Origin: Desulforamulus ruminis DSM 2154
GTDB lineage: Bacteria > Bacillota > Desulfotomaculia > Desulfotomaculales > Desulfotomaculaceae
Assembly (NCBI RefSeq): GCF_000215085.1
Contig: NC_015589.1
Coordinates: forward strand, 3,794,120 to 3,858,119
Length of the DNA: 64,000 nt
Direction: 5' to 3'
A program made the position numbers and the translations under genes. Below the pieces are notes generated by a model that was given only the letters and a program-made list of their open reading frames with translations, was not told where the DNA came from and did not search any database. Positions 1-8,369 of the stretch are shown here, piece after piece (the stretch's first letter is position 1; each line of letters opens with the position of its first letter).

Positions 1-233
1 GCGAACAGATTAAAGGGATAATTGTCCCGGAGAGCTTCCTTGGTGGTAAAAGGCAGCTTACAAACATCTTCCAGTCTTTTAATATCCCCCGGCTTTACCT
101 TATGCCGGTCAAAGAGTTCCCGGTAAAAGGGCACCCGCTCGTAAACCCTGGCCACCGTTTGCTGCAGCCGGGAAGCCTGCAGGGCTTGCAATTGCTCTCG
201 GTCCATGGTCTCGTACTGTTCATTCCAAATCAT
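1..233 (-). CDS. Phenylacetate-CoA ligase family protein (PaaK-like), 5' part only
   Basis: Only the first 77 codons are inside the window; the gene continues beyond position 1. The N-terminus begins [10 protein letters not shown] and continues through [15 protein letters not shown] and [19 protein letters not shown]. This is the characteristic start of the phenylacetate-CoA ligase branch of AMP-forming acyl-CoA ligases, which activate aryl acids with ATP and CoA. The catalytic core lies outside the window, so the substrate cannot be judged. The ATG at 231-233 follows an AAGAAGGTGA ribosome-binding site. It overlaps by 4 nt the stop of a possible upstream small ORF. It lies downstream of an aminotransferase and an Lrp-type regulator, which would suit a role in aromatic amino-acid breakdown through aryl-acids; that is inference. 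Confidence 0.8.
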   Translation of the reverse strand, partial: MIWNEQYETMDREQLQALQASRLQQTVARVYERVPFYRELFDRHKVKPGDIKRLEDVCKLPFTTKEALRDNYPFNLF

Positions 234-331
234 TTTTGCTTCACCTTCTTATTCTTCACTAAACATTGTACAGTATTGTCCTGAGGAAATAAAAGAAGCC
301 CCATAAAAAGGGGCGGAAAAATTCCATTCAT
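230..331 (-). CDS. Possible 33-aa leader peptide coupled to the PaaK-like gene
   Basis: A 33-codon frame starts at ATG 329-331, 8 nt after a consensus AGGAGG, and stops at TGA 230-232, overlapping the PaaK-like ATG by 4 nt (ATGA). It encodes [18 protein letters not shown] followed by a basic tail (KNKKVKQK). The strong ribosome-binding site and stop/start overlap suggest translational coupling. However, a GCCCC/GGGGC hairpin lies inside the frame, so the ribosome-binding site could belong to a leader whose translation affects that hairpin. I recognise no homologue. It may be chance. Confidence 0.4.
   Translation of the reverse strand: MNGIFPPLFMGLLLFPQDNTVQCLVKNKKVKQK
287..314 (-). terminator. 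Terminator-like hairpin in front of the PaaK-like gene
   Basis: GCCCC (298-302) pairs with GGGGC (310-314). On the minus strand the stem is followed by a pyrimidine-rich TTCTTTTATTT. It lies between the aminotransferase and the PaaK-like gene, inside the possible leader ORF. It could be a weak terminator or an attenuator. The stem is only 5 bp. The rest of 332-538 shows no other gene or clear site. Confidence 0.35.
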
Positions 332-538
332 TCTACCGTCCTCCTGTTCTGCTATGAGACATTCCTTTTAGTAACAACAATTTGAACGGCCATTCCCCGA
401 AGGGATGAACGTGATTCCTTCTGTGCTGCCGCGCTTCCGTTCCACAATTTGTTGATAGTCTATGTTTCATGTCTATTCTATCATAATACCGTCATTTCCT
501 GCCTTAATCTTAATGGTATTTTTTAATTTCTTCAAGGT

Positions 539-1711
539 CTATCTCCTCCGTTGAAGAAAGCGGCCCATACGTTCCAAGGCCTCGGTTAAATCTTCCACCG
601 AGGAAGCGTAGGAACAGCGGACGCAGTTCTCTCCTCCGGGACCAAAAACATCTCCGGGGATGACCGCCACTTTTTCTTCAACCAGTAGTTCCTCGGCAAA
701 CTCGGCAGCAGTGAGACCGGTTTCACCGATATAGGGAAAAGCGTAAAAAGCGCCGCCGGGTTCAAAACAAGGCAGTCCGATTTCTTTAAATCCCTGCAGG
801 ATCAGCCGCCGGCGCCGGTTATAATGGGCCACCATGCCTTCCATGGCGGATTTGCCATTGCGCAGGGCCTCCATAGCGGAAATCTGGGCGGTAATCGGGG
901 CACAGAGCATGGTATACTGGTGAATCTTGGTCATGGCGGCAATAAATTCGGCATTGGCCGCAGCATAACCCAACCGCCAGCCGGTCATGGCATAGGCCTT
1001 GGAAAAACCGTTTAAAGTAATAGTGCGATCCCTCATCCCCGGTAACGAGGCGAAACAGGTATGTTCTCCGGTGTAAGTTAAGCGGTCATAAATTTCATCG
1101 GAAATCACCAGTAAATCGTAGCGGCGGACCACCTCGGCAATCTGCAGGAGCTCTTCCCTGCTCATTACCGCTCCCGTTGGATTATTGGGAAAACACAGCA
1201 GCAGTACCTTTGACTTGGGCGTAATGGCTGCCTCCAGCTTGCCGGCGGTCAATTTAAAATGATCCTCCATGTGGGTGGCCACCGTTACCGGCACACCCCC
1301 GGCCAGGGTGGTGCAGGGAATGTAGGAAACATAGCAGGGTGTGGGGATCAGCACCTCATCCCCTGGACTAATTACCGTCCTCAGGGCCAAGTCCAGCGCT
1401 TCGCTGACTCCCACGGTAACCAGAATCTCATCCTGGGGATTATAGCGGACCCCCTGATTCCCTAAATACTGAGAAATGCTTTCCCGCAGTTCAAGGAGTC
1501 CGTGGTTGCTGGTATAGGTGGTACTGCCTTTATGCAGGGAATAAATACAGGCCTCCCGGATATGCCAGGGAGTCACAAAATCCGGCTCGCCCACACCCAG
1601 GGAAATGACCCCTTCCATTTCAGCCGCCAGATCAAAGAATTTACGAATACCCGAGGGGGGAATTTCCTTTACATTGGTATTGATATATTCACTCCATTGC
1701 CCGATGCTCAC
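539..1711 (-). CDS. PLP-dependent class I/II aminotransferase (PatA / aromatic aminotransferase type)
   Basis: This is a 390-aa fold-type I aminotransferase, which moves an amino group from an amino acid to a 2-oxo acid using pyridoxal phosphate. Visible motifs are NNPTG at about 176-180, DEIYDRL near 205 and SKAYAMTGWRLGY at 237-249, where Lys238 should be the PLP-binding lysine. The N-terminus (GIRKFFDLAAEMEGVISLGVGEPDF) and full length fit the aspartate/aromatic aminotransferase family of Gram-positive bacteria. Its start overlaps the stop of the Lrp-type gene by 4 nt, so the two are co-transcribed and probably coupled. The upstream T-box suggests response to an uncharged tRNA. The exact amino-acid substrate cannot be read from sequence. 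Confidence 0.9.
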   Translation of the reverse strand: MSIGQWSEYINTNVKEIPPSGIRKFFDLAAEMEGVISLGVGEPDFVTPWHIREACIYSLHKGSTTYTSNHGLLELRESISQYLGNQGVRYNPQDEILVTVGVSEALDLALRTVISPGDEVLIPTPCYVSYIPCTTLAGGVPVTVATHMEDHFKLTAGKLEAAITPKSKVLLLCFPNNPTGAVMSREELLQIAEVVRRYDLLVISDEIYDRLTYTGEHTCFASLPGMRDRTITLNGFSKAYAMTGWRLGYAAANAEFIAAMTKIHQYTMLCAPITAQISAMEALRNGKSAMEGMVAHYNRRRRLILQGFKEIGLPCFEPGGAFYAFPYIGETGLTAAEFAEELLVEEKVAVIPGDVFGPGGENCVRCSYASSVEDLTEALERMGRFLQRRR

Positions 1712-2187
1712 GGTGTAATCACCAGCCTTTTATCTTTTTCCCTGTCTTCAAAAACAAAGCCGTCCTGTTTATACGTCTTCAATACAAAATGGGTTGCCGT
1801 ACTCATTACATGTTCAATGGTGGCCAGCTTGGTGGCTACAAACAAAGCCACTTCCTTCATGGTCACACCTTCAACAAATACCGTCAGATCATAGGCCCCG
1901 GACATCAGATGGACGCTTTTAACCTCCGGGAACCGGTAAATTCGTTCCGCTACGGCGTCAAAGCCCACATCCCTCTGGGGGGTTATCTTCACTTCAATGA
2001 GGGCGGATACTTTTTCTACTCCCGCCTTCTCCCAGTTAATTAAAGTAAAATATTTGATAATGGTTTTATCCGCTTCTAATTTGGCAATGATTTTTCTGAC
2101 CTCGTCTTCATCCCGTCCGGTCATCACCGCGATCTGTCCCATGGTCAACCGGCTGTTCCCCTGAAGCAGTTCGAGAATCTCAAGCAT
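1708..2187 (-). CDS. Lrp/AsnC family transcriptional regulator
   Basis: A 159-aa protein with an N-terminal winged helix-turn-helix (about 1-55; MGQIAVMTGRDEDEVRKIIAKLEADK) and a C-terminal RAM/AsnC ligand-binding fold (about 65-140; GAYDLTVFVEG). These regulators sense amino acids as dimers or octamers. I chose ATG 2185-2187 because a GGGAGGTG site sits just upstream. A longer in-frame reading would run into the T-box RNA and is not credible. It is the first gene of an operon with the aminotransferase, suggesting local control of amino-acid use by both tRNA charging (T-box) and this regulator. Confidence 0.88.
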   Translation of the reverse strand: MLEILELLQGNSRLTMGQIAVMTGRDEDEVRKIIAKLEADKTIIKYFTLINWEKAGVEKVSALIEVKITPQRDVGFDAVAERIYRFPEVKSVHLMSGAYDLTVFVEGVTMKEVALFVATKLATIEHVMSTATHFVLKTYKQDGFVFEDREKDKRLVITP

Positions 2188-2244
2188 CTTTACACCTCCC
2201 GTAAACTTTAGGTTTTCTTTAAGAGCCTGAAGTAATACCAAAAT

Positions 2245-2480
2245 AAAAAACCCCGTCCCGGAAAAAGGGACGGGGTTAAAATAACCCGTGGTACCACCCT
2301 CATTGGCCTCGCGCATAAATGCCAGGAGACCCACTCGGACTTCGGTAACGGTGAAGAACCGGCAAGGCTTACTGTTGTTCAGCCTGCATCTCGGGGGCGG
2401 CTCGAACGGCTTCCGCTGGCTGGGCTTGCACCTGATCCCGGCTCTCTAAACAGCGCTATCCGTTTTCTTCCCCGTCATAG
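2245..2480 (-). promoter_or_regulatory. T-box riboswitch leader
   Basis: On the minus strand the conserved T-box sequence AGGGTGGTACCACGGG (2285-2300) is followed by a strong GC-rich terminator: arms 2249-2259 and 2267-2277, then a T run. Upstream there is a Stem I-like domain with AGAGAGCC and GGTGCAAG motifs, and long-range pairing of ACGGGGAAGAA with TTCTTCACCGT. A Stem III-like GTCCGAGTGGG is also present. Uncharged tRNA should stabilise the antiterminator and permit expression of the Lrp-aminotransferase operon. I could not fix the specifier codon: bases in the expected loop (around GAACAACAGTAAG) do not read clearly as one amino acid. The region from 2481 to 2541 holds only the end of the ypeB transcript and possible promoter DNA. 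Confidence 0.9.
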
Positions 2481-2541
2481 AATTATACTTTATTACTTTC
2501 TGAATAGTGTCATTTTAACATCCGGCGTGGAAGATGTCAAT

Positions 2542-3900
2542 TTACATGGTTAAGGTTCCGTCGGAACTCTCAATTAATTTTAAGACCTGATCGGTTTTAC
2601 CGGTTATGGCATTGATATACACCAGATAATCTTCTCCGTTAATTTTTCCCTGCACCTCATAGGAAAATTTTTCCTGTGCCGAATCGGTGGGTATGATGGC
2701 CAACCGGGTTCCGGTGATTTCCATGCGGGGGTTTACTTTGCCTTTGGCATCATCGGCAGAGATTTTAGGAACCGGGATTTCTCTCTTTTTGTGGGCCATG
2801 AGATAACCCCTGGCGTCAAACCCCACTATTTGGCCGTTATCAAGGGCTACATTCAATTTAACCTGATCAGGATAAATCCGAACGCCTTCCTGCTCGGGAA
2901 TTAGATTAAAGACAATCCGGTTGTCCTGCAATTGATGGTACATGCTGACCATATTTTTATATCCCCGGGACTCCAGGAATTTCAGCGCTTTTTCCCTGGC
3001 CTGTTCCACATTCAAGCGGGCCGTTCCAATACTCCGGCTGTCCAAATACCAGATAACATGCCCGCCCTTTTCGCTGACGCCGCCGGAGATCCGTCCTTCC
3101 GAACCTTTTTCCGTAGGCACTAAATCAACCATGAAGCCGGGTATCCTCTCTCTGGTCCGCCCGGTGGCCATGGCCCGGTAGCTGATATTGGCCTGGGGAT
3201 CCACAAATTTCTCCAGAATATTTTTGGCTTGATCCGCCGTAATATTTTCTCCACTTAAACCTTCCGGTTGCGCTTTATTCAAATGGTCTGAAAAGGGCCC
3301 GTCATAGATCAGGGTTGGATAACCCTGCATCTGTTGGTCAATACTCTGGAAACTGGCGGCGGTGCTGGTGGGATTACCCTTTTTTAAATCCTCCTTTGCC
3401 GCTCTTACCAATTCGGAAATGCTAAGACGGCCGTCGGACACTTTTATCTCCATATCGTGCAGCTCTTTATTTAACTGCCCGGCCTGCCGGTATAAATTAC
3501 TTAAGGTTTTATACTCTTCATCGGTCATGCCTTCTCCGCTATTAATCTGCCGGGCAATCACCCGGGCATAATCTCCGGACTGGGCCAAGAACTTGGAAGT
3601 CCTGCCAACCAGTTGGGCGCTTAGCGGGAGCTGCGTCAAATTCTCCCTGGCTCCTTCGGACTGCAGCCAGATCTCCGAGAATATCTGGGTATCATCCGGC
3701 TGACCGGATACGGCCAGGGTCTTGGCCAACAGCACTTCCATGCTCTGGACCCGGCCAAGTAAGTTATAAAAAGACATCTGATAGCGATTGTTTAAATCAT
3801 TTTCCAGCGCAACCCTTTCCCTATGTTGTCCAAATCCCCATAGACCAACGGCTGCTAATATGGCCAACCCCAGCAGAATCGGCAATCCCCATCTTCTCAT
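2542..3900 (-). CDS. ypeB: Germination protein YpeB
   Basis: YpeB is a spore inner-membrane protein needed to place and control the cortex-lytic enzyme SleB. The 452-aa product opens with a signal-anchor (LPILLGLAILAAVGLWGFG). A helical central part and repeated PepSY/YPEB-type domains follow (roughly 230-450; EKALKFLESRGYKNM, DDAKGKVNPRMEITGTRLAIIP). I set the start at ATG 3898-3900 because GGAAGGGG lies about 9 nt upstream and the product then begins MRRWGLPILL, close to known YpeB N-termini. An ATG 12 codons earlier would overlap sleB. It follows sleB by 19 bp, the usual bicistronic arrangement. Confidence 0.92.
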   Translation of the reverse strand: MRRWGLPILLGLAILAAVGLWGFGQHRERVALENDLNNRYQMSFYNLLGRVQSMEVLLAKTLAVSGQPDDTQIFSEIWLQSEGARENLTQLPLSAQLVGRTSKFLAQSGDYARVIARQINSGEGMTDEEYKTLSNLYRQAGQLNKELHDMEIKVSDGRLSISELVRAAKEDLKKGNPTSTAASFQSIDQQMQGYPTLIYDGPFSDHLNKAQPEGLSGENITADQAKNILEKFVDPQANISYRAMATGRTRERIPGFMVDLVPTEKGSEGRISGGVSEKGGHVIWYLDSRSIGTARLNVEQAREKALKFLESRGYKNMVSMYHQLQDNRIVFNLIPEQEGVRIYPDQVKLNVALDNGQIVGFDARGYLMAHKKREIPVPKISADDAKGKVNPRMEITGTRLAIIPTDSAQEKFSYEVQGKINGEDYLVYINAITGKTDQVLKLIESSDGTLTM

Positions 3901-3919
3901 TCCTTGTATCCCCTTCCGG

Positions 3920-4645
3920 TTAATATGCAAAGACATGCTGCCCGATTTGTCCTACCACTTTACGGGACCAAATCCACGGGTTGACGGGTTTGCTTGGATT
4001 CCAAAAATAAATGGCCCCTCCCGTGGGATCATAGCCGGATAGTGCGTCCTGGGCCGCCTTCAAGGCCTCCGGAGTTACGGACCGGTTGTACTGGCCGTTG
4101 GACACGGACTCAAAGGCCATGGGCTGATATACCACGCCGGACAAAGTACTGGGGAACCCTTCATGTTCGGTTCGATTTAACATGACCGCCCCTACGGCAA
4201 CCTTACCCAAATAAGGTTCATTGGCAGCTTCCCCCATAATCACCCGGGCCAGCAAATTAACCGAGTCCCGGTTGGATACATAGCCCCTGGAGGTGGAGGT
4301 AGGGGTGCTGGTGTAGGTGGTTCCTGCCTTTGCTCCGGTTGACAAACCCAGCGCCTGGCTGGTCTTGGTTCCTACAACGCCATCGGCAGGGATCCCGTTG
4401 CGGCTTTGGAATTTCCGGACTGCCGCGGCGGTTTCTCCCCGGTAAACCCCGTCCACAGGCCCTTTATAATAACCCCAGTCTTTAAGCCGCTGCTGTACGG
4501 CACGGACCTTGCTGCCCTGGCTCCCCCAGTATAAAGTGGACTCCTGGGCCAAAGCCTGATTATAAACAATGAACCCGGCAAACAAAAAGGCTACCAGACT
4601 CATAAGGCAAACCATTTTTCTCCTGCCGCTGTTAAAATACCGCAT
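3920..4645 (-). CDS. sleB: Spore cortex-lytic enzyme SleB
   Basis: SleB is a lytic transglycosylase that degrades cortex peptidoglycan containing muramic-delta-lactam during germination. The 241-aa protein has an N-terminal signal segment (about 10-33). A PG_binding_1 domain follows (about 40-100; GSQGSKVRAVQQRLKDWGYY, GVYRGETAAAVRKFQ). The C-terminal hydrolase_2 domain covers about 125-241 (LLARVIMGEAANEPYLGKVAV, GGAIYFWNPSK). Glu139 in MGEAANEP is the expected catalytic acid. Length and domain order match the Bacillus enzyme. ypeB lies directly downstream. Expression is expected in the forespore, though no sigma-G promoter was confirmed. Confidence 0.95.
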   Translation of the reverse strand: MRYFNSGRRKMVCLMSLVAFLFAGFIVYNQALAQESTLYWGSQGSKVRAVQQRLKDWGYYKGPVDGVYRGETAAAVRKFQSRNGIPADGVVGTKTSQALGLSTGAKAGTTYTSTPTSTSRGYVSNRDSVNLLARVIMGEAANEPYLGKVAVGAVMLNRTEHEGFPSTLSGVVYQPMAFESVSNGQYNRSVTPEALKAAQDALSGYDPTGGAIYFWNPSKPVNPWIWSRKVVGQIGQHVFAY

Positions 4646-4752
4646 TTGACTTCACCCCGTTATTTTTTAAGTTATTTTTGCCTCAAGGGGTGGAAATTAT
4701 GTGACCTTACAGTCATTTACAATAAAAAACACTGCCATAAGAAGTGAAAAAT

Positions 4753-4817
4753 AATAGAACACGGATTGAACGGATTTTAAATTATTTTTTAAAATCCGTT
4801 CAATCCGTGTTCTATTT
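4753..4817. repeat. Perfect 29-bp inverted repeat
   Basis: Positions 4753-4781 are exactly complementary to 4789-4817 apart from the end positions, with a loop of about 6 nt. It lies between the ends of dsrN and sleB upstream DNA, so on the minus strand it could terminate the dsr transcript. The arms contain a repeated GGATTGAACGGATT-type unit rather than the usual GC-rich stem plus T-tract. It may be a mobile palindromic repeat that was recruited as a terminator. Confidence 0.8.
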
Positions 4818-4845
4818 AAAAAATAGTTTTGCCACACTTCTTGCT

Positions 4846-6348
4846 CTAGGTTTTTTTATGATCTTGCTTCCACCGGAGGGCCATATGGACAAACTCCTTG
4901 GCCCAGTCCTTTTCCACCAGTGCATGAATGTGATTATATAAAGCCACCACATTTTTATAGTGCAATCCGTCGTATTCGCCGTTAATTCCATGGCCCCGGC
5001 GTACCCGAAAGGCAAAATTGCAGTCCTCATCCAGATTGACCACTCTCGAATGGTGAAACTCGTGACCACGCACCAGTTTTTTTTCGGAATAATAGGGCGT
5101 TCCCGGCAAAACTTCCAGGTGCATATACCCGTGCCCCTGGGGTTTCTTTAGCATTTCCACTTCCAGGGGCAAAACCCCAACCATCTCATAGGACTGATCA
5201 CTCCAGTGGATCCGTCTTCCCAGGTACATCAGACCCCCGCATTCCGCATAAACCGGAAGTCCCTCTTCAATCCGGCGGCGCAGATGACTTCGGAAGCTTT
5301 GGTTGGCCTCCAATTCCCGGGCCAACACTTCGGGAAACCCTCCCCCAATATATAATCCGTCAACCTCCGGCAACTGCTGGTCCGCTATGGCACTGACGGC
5401 AACCAGGCTGGCCCCGGCCTCCACCAAGGCCTCCAGGTTTTCGGGATAATAAAAAGAAAAAGATCGGTCCTTGATAACGCCAATAACAGGACCTTTTTGG
5501 GAAGGTACTTGTTCCTTGCTCAGCCAGCGAATCTCCGCCGCCTCGGTCACCGGTGATTCTTCCACCAGATCGGGCCAGTCTCTGGCAACCTTCAATATCC
5601 CCTCGATGTCCAGATAGTTGGCAGCGGCTTCACCGATTTCCCGGATGGCTGCCGACAGCCTCTCATCTTCTCCGGCGGGAACAAGCCCCAGATGCCTGTC
5701 CGGAATGACAAACTGTTTTCCCTTGGGCATCGCCCCCAGGACCGGTACGTCACAATATTCTTTAATGGAGGCCCGAAGTGTTTGTTCATGGCGGCTCCGG
5801 GCCACCATATTAAGGATCACTCCCCCAATTTTAACCTCCGGATCAAAATTGGCAAAACCATTCACCATGGCTGCCACGCTGCGGGTCATACGGGTGCAGT
5901 TAATGACCAGCAGCACCGGGGCCTGCACAATCTTGGCAATTTCCGCCGCACTTCCGCTGCCGGCGATGTCCACCCCATCAAAAAGGCCCATAGCCCCTTC
6001 AATAATGGCCATGTCGCTGTTCCTGGCGTGCCGAATAAAGGCGCTGCGTATGGCCTGCCGTTCCATAAGGTAACTGTCCAGGTTTCTGCAGGTATGCCCC
6101 GCTACCCTGGTTAACCAACTGGGGTCGATAAAATCCGGGCCCTTTTTAAAAGGCTGCACTTTTAGCCCTCCGGCGGTTAAAGCGGCGATAAGGCCTACGG
6201 TAATGGTTGTCTTGCCGGAACGGCCCTGGGGAGCAGCCACCAGCACTCTGGGTATAGGGTATACTGCAGACAAGTTAATACCACCTCTTGCTACTGGGTA
6301 GTTTGAAGCCGGTTCCTCAAGGGCATTTCCCGGCTCTATAGTTATCAT
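4846..6348 (-). CDS. dsrN: Cobyrinate a,c-diamide synthase-family amidase, DsrN-like
   Basis: A 500-aa CbiA/CobB-type protein. It has an N-terminal dethiobiotin-synthetase-like ATPase (P-loop GRSGKTTI near 42-49; KKGPDFIDPSW near 69) and a C-terminal class I glutamine amidotransferase. Cys370 in YAECGGLMYLG is the nucleophile, and a His is present in GHEFHHSRV. CbiA amidates corrin side chains with glutamine and ATP. In dsr loci the homologue DsrN is thought to amidate sirohaem for dissimilatory sulfite reductase. It follows dsrC on the same strand with no other cobalamin genes nearby, which favours DsrN. A true corrin role cannot be excluded by sequence alone. Confidence 0.85.
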   Translation of the reverse strand: MITIEPGNALEEPASNYPVARGGINLSAVYPIPRVLVAAPQGRSGKTTITVGLIAALTAGGLKVQPFKKGPDFIDPSWLTRVAGHTCRNLDSYLMERQAIRSAFIRHARNSDMAIIEGAMGLFDGVDIAGSGSAAEIAKIVQAPVLLVINCTRMTRSVAAMVNGFANFDPEVKIGGVILNMVARSRHEQTLRASIKEYCDVPVLGAMPKGKQFVIPDRHLGLVPAGEDERLSAAIREIGEAAANYLDIEGILKVARDWPDLVEESPVTEAAEIRWLSKEQVPSQKGPVIGVIKDRSFSFYYPENLEALVEAGASLVAVSAIADQQLPEVDGLYIGGGFPEVLARELEANQSFRSHLRRRIEEGLPVYAECGGLMYLGRRIHWSDQSYEMVGVLPLEVEMLKKPQGHGYMHLEVLPGTPYYSEKKLVRGHEFHHSRVVNLDEDCNFAFRVRRGHGINGEYDGLHYKNVVALYNHIHALVEKDWAKEFVHMALRWKQDHKKT

Positions 6349-6457
6349 CTTATGTATTATTTAGCATTCCTTAAGGCGACCATTTTATCCATCACCCTAA
6401 TAAGGACATTTTTAGGAAAAGCCCTCAAGGCTAACAACCAAGGACTTATAATAGTAA

Positions 6458-6489
6458 CACCCTCACCCAGAGCATTCCGGGTGAGGGTG
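6458..6489 (-). terminator. Hairpin after dsrC
   Basis: CACCCTCACCC (6458-6468) and GGGTGAGGGTG (6479-6489) form an 11-bp perfect stem with a 10-nt loop, just after dsrC on the minus strand. The following sequence is only moderately T-rich (TTACTATTAT). It may reduce but not abolish read-through into dsrN, giving more dsrC than dsrN. Confidence 0.7.
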
Positions 6490-6503
6490 ATCAGTACCGA
6501 ATC

Positions 6504-6821
6504 TTATACGCAACCGGTAGGCTTAGGAAGACCAGCCAGTTTGCAGGCACCCTTAGCAGGGCCGGTAGGGAACAGTTCATAAATGCCTTTCAGGCTAAAG
6601 CCGGTGTCTTTGCACAGCTTACGGACCATGGGAGCAATCCCGAACTGGAAGAAATAGTCACGCAGGTATTTAATCACTTTCCAGTGATCTTCGGTTAATT
6701 CATCAATACCTTCTTCTTTGGAAAAATATTTTGCTACATCCTCGGTCCAAGTGTCGGGGTTTAATAAGAAACCGTCCTCATCAACTTCGATTTGCTGGCC
6801 AGCAACTTCAATAAATGCCAT
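6504..6821 (-). CDS. dsrC: DsrC sulfur-carrier protein
   Basis: DsrC carries sulfur as a trisulfide between sulfite reductase DsrAB and the membrane complex DsrMK. The 105-aa product has the TusE/DsrC fold signature (DEDGFLLNPDTWTEDVA; YLRDYFFQFGIAP). It ends GACKLAGLPKPTGCV, so both redox cysteines of the C-terminal arm are present: the penultimate residue and one 11 residues before it. That pair separates true DsrC from TusE-like paralogues. A GGAGGTG site precedes the ATG. It lies between dsrK and dsrN. Confidence 0.96.
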   Translation of the reverse strand: MAFIEVAGQQIEVDEDGFLLNPDTWTEDVAKYFSKEEGIDELTEDHWKVIKYLRDYFFQFGIAPMVRKLCKDTGFSLKGIYELFPTGPAKGACKLAGLPKPTGCV

Positions 6822-6974
6822 TTTGAGAGAGCACCTCCAATTTTTTATTTAAGCCCCGCCAAGCGGTGCTGTAATACCATTTTATATTATATACGTTTCT
6901 GAAAAATTTTTGTAGTAGTACAAGCAGAATATTTTTAGAAAGCTACAATATTCTCTGATCTATACCAAATTTTT

Positions 6975-8369
6975 CTATTTATTGATCGGCGGATAAAGGG
7001 CCAGGCCAACCAAATCGATCAAGCCTTTCACCTCTACGCCAAGCTTATGCTCCTCCACCATCGGATAAAGCTGGGCTTTACAAATGGAACAGGGAGCGCA
7101 AAGAATTCCGTTGCCGTCCTTGTCAACACCGGTTGCCCGGACCTGCTCGGCTTTCTTGGCAGAAAACTTAATTCTCAAATCATACATTTCAGGATCGTCA
7201 AACAAAATGGCGGATCCACCACCGCAGCAGAAATTGCGCTCGCGGTTGGGAGTCATTTCCACAAAATTACTTACACTGGCGTTCATAACAACGCGCAGGC
7301 GGTCGCAAAGGTTGCACGCCCGGCCAAAGTTACAGGGATCATGCAGCGTAACCGGCCTGTCGTTTACTTCCTTGTGCAGTTTTAGCGCACCTTGTTCAAT
7401 ATAGTAGGACACCTCGTCATGAAGGTGCACAATGGGAATCCGGCCGGGACGGTCCAGCATTCCGGGCAGATACATCTTTCCGGCGCGCCAGCCGTGGCCG
7501 CACTCGCCCCAGACAATCTTCTTGCAGCCCAGCTTCAGCGCCTCGTCAATAACGCGCATGCAGTTGGCCCGCAGGGTTGCACGCTGATCAAAGAGCAAAC
7601 CAAAGTTACCGGCTTCGGCAATCTCACTGCTCATGGTCCAGTTGATGCCCAGGTAGTGGAAGAATTTGGCCGCGCCCATCATGGTGTTGGGATTCAGCAG
7701 AAAATCCGCGGAAGAGGGAATATACAAAATGTCGGAATTCGGTTTGTCCACCGGAATCTTGATGTCTACGCCGGTCTCTTCCATGATTTCTTCTTCCAGG
7801 AACTCATTGGTATCAATCAGACCCATCTTGGGCAGCCCGGTATGGTTGCCGGTTTTAGCCATGGCGGCGCCCACCGAAGCCTGCAGCTTGGGCACCATGC
7901 CCAGCCAATGCAGCAACTGGCGTCCGGCCATGGTTACCTCACAGGTATCCAGACCAAAGGGGCAAACCATCGCGCAGCGGCGGCACTCATTGCACTGATA
8001 GAAGTAGGAAAACATTTTCTCAATGTCTTCCAATTCCAAATCCTTGGCGCCGATGAAACCGCCCAAAAACTTGCCTTCCGGGGTGAAATACCGCTTCCAT
8101 ACCTTGCGCAGCAAATCAGCACGGTTGGTAGGAATGTTATAGGGGTCTCTGGTGCCTAAATAGGTGTGACAGTTTTCAGCGCACAGGCCGCACTTTGTAC
8201 AGGACTCAAAAGTCAGCATCAGAGAGCGGAATTTCTGTCCCAGTTCATTAAGATGCTTGATGGCGGTCTCCACCTTCTGGTCATCAGGAACGGGATTGAT
8301 GTGAATTTTCAACATATCCGCAGCACTGGCTTTAACAGGCTGCTTTAATCCAGATTCAGTTAACGGCAT
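6975..8369 (-). CDS. dsrK: DsrK, HdrD-like iron-sulfur subunit of DsrMK
   Basis: DsrK is the cytoplasmic catalytic subunit thought to reduce the DsrC trisulfide. The 464-aa protein has two [4Fe-4S] motifs: Cys57/60/63/67 (CTKCGLCAENC) and Cys126/129/132/136 (CNECRRCAMVC). The C-terminal CCG-type region (HDPCNFGRAC; NFCCGGGSA; CAPCSICK) builds the special cluster of heterodisulfide-reductase-like enzymes. Its ATG directly abuts the dsrM stop, so the two are translated from one message. No DsrJ, DsrO or DsrP genes follow; Gram-positive sulfate reducers often have only DsrMK. Confidence 0.95.
   Translation of the reverse strand: MPLTESGLKQPVKASAADMLKIHINPVPDDQKVETAIKHLNELGQKFRSLMLTFESCTKCGLCAENCHTYLGTRDPYNIPTNRADLLRKVWKRYFTPEGKFLGGFIGAKDLELEDIEKMFSYFYQCNECRRCAMVCPFGLDTCEVTMAGRQLLHWLGMVPKLQASVGAAMAKTGNHTGLPKMGLIDTNEFLEEEIMEETGVDIKIPVDKPNSDILYIPSSADFLLNPNTMMGAAKFFHYLGINWTMSSEIAEAGNFGLLFDQRATLRANCMRVIDEALKLGCKKIVWGECGHGWRAGKMYLPGMLDRPGRIPIVHLHDEVSYYIEQGALKLHKEVNDRPVTLHDPCNFGRACNLCDRLRVVMNASVSNFVEMTPNRERNFCCGGGSAILFDDPEMYDLRIKFSAKKAEQVRATGVDKDGNGILCAPCSICKAQLYPMVEEHKLGVEVKGLIDLVGLALYPPINK

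Noticed and set aside
2188-2334. N-terminal extension of the Lrp-type gene
   Set aside because: It would be translated from the T-box and terminator RNA; the internal ATG at 2187 has a good ribosome-binding site.
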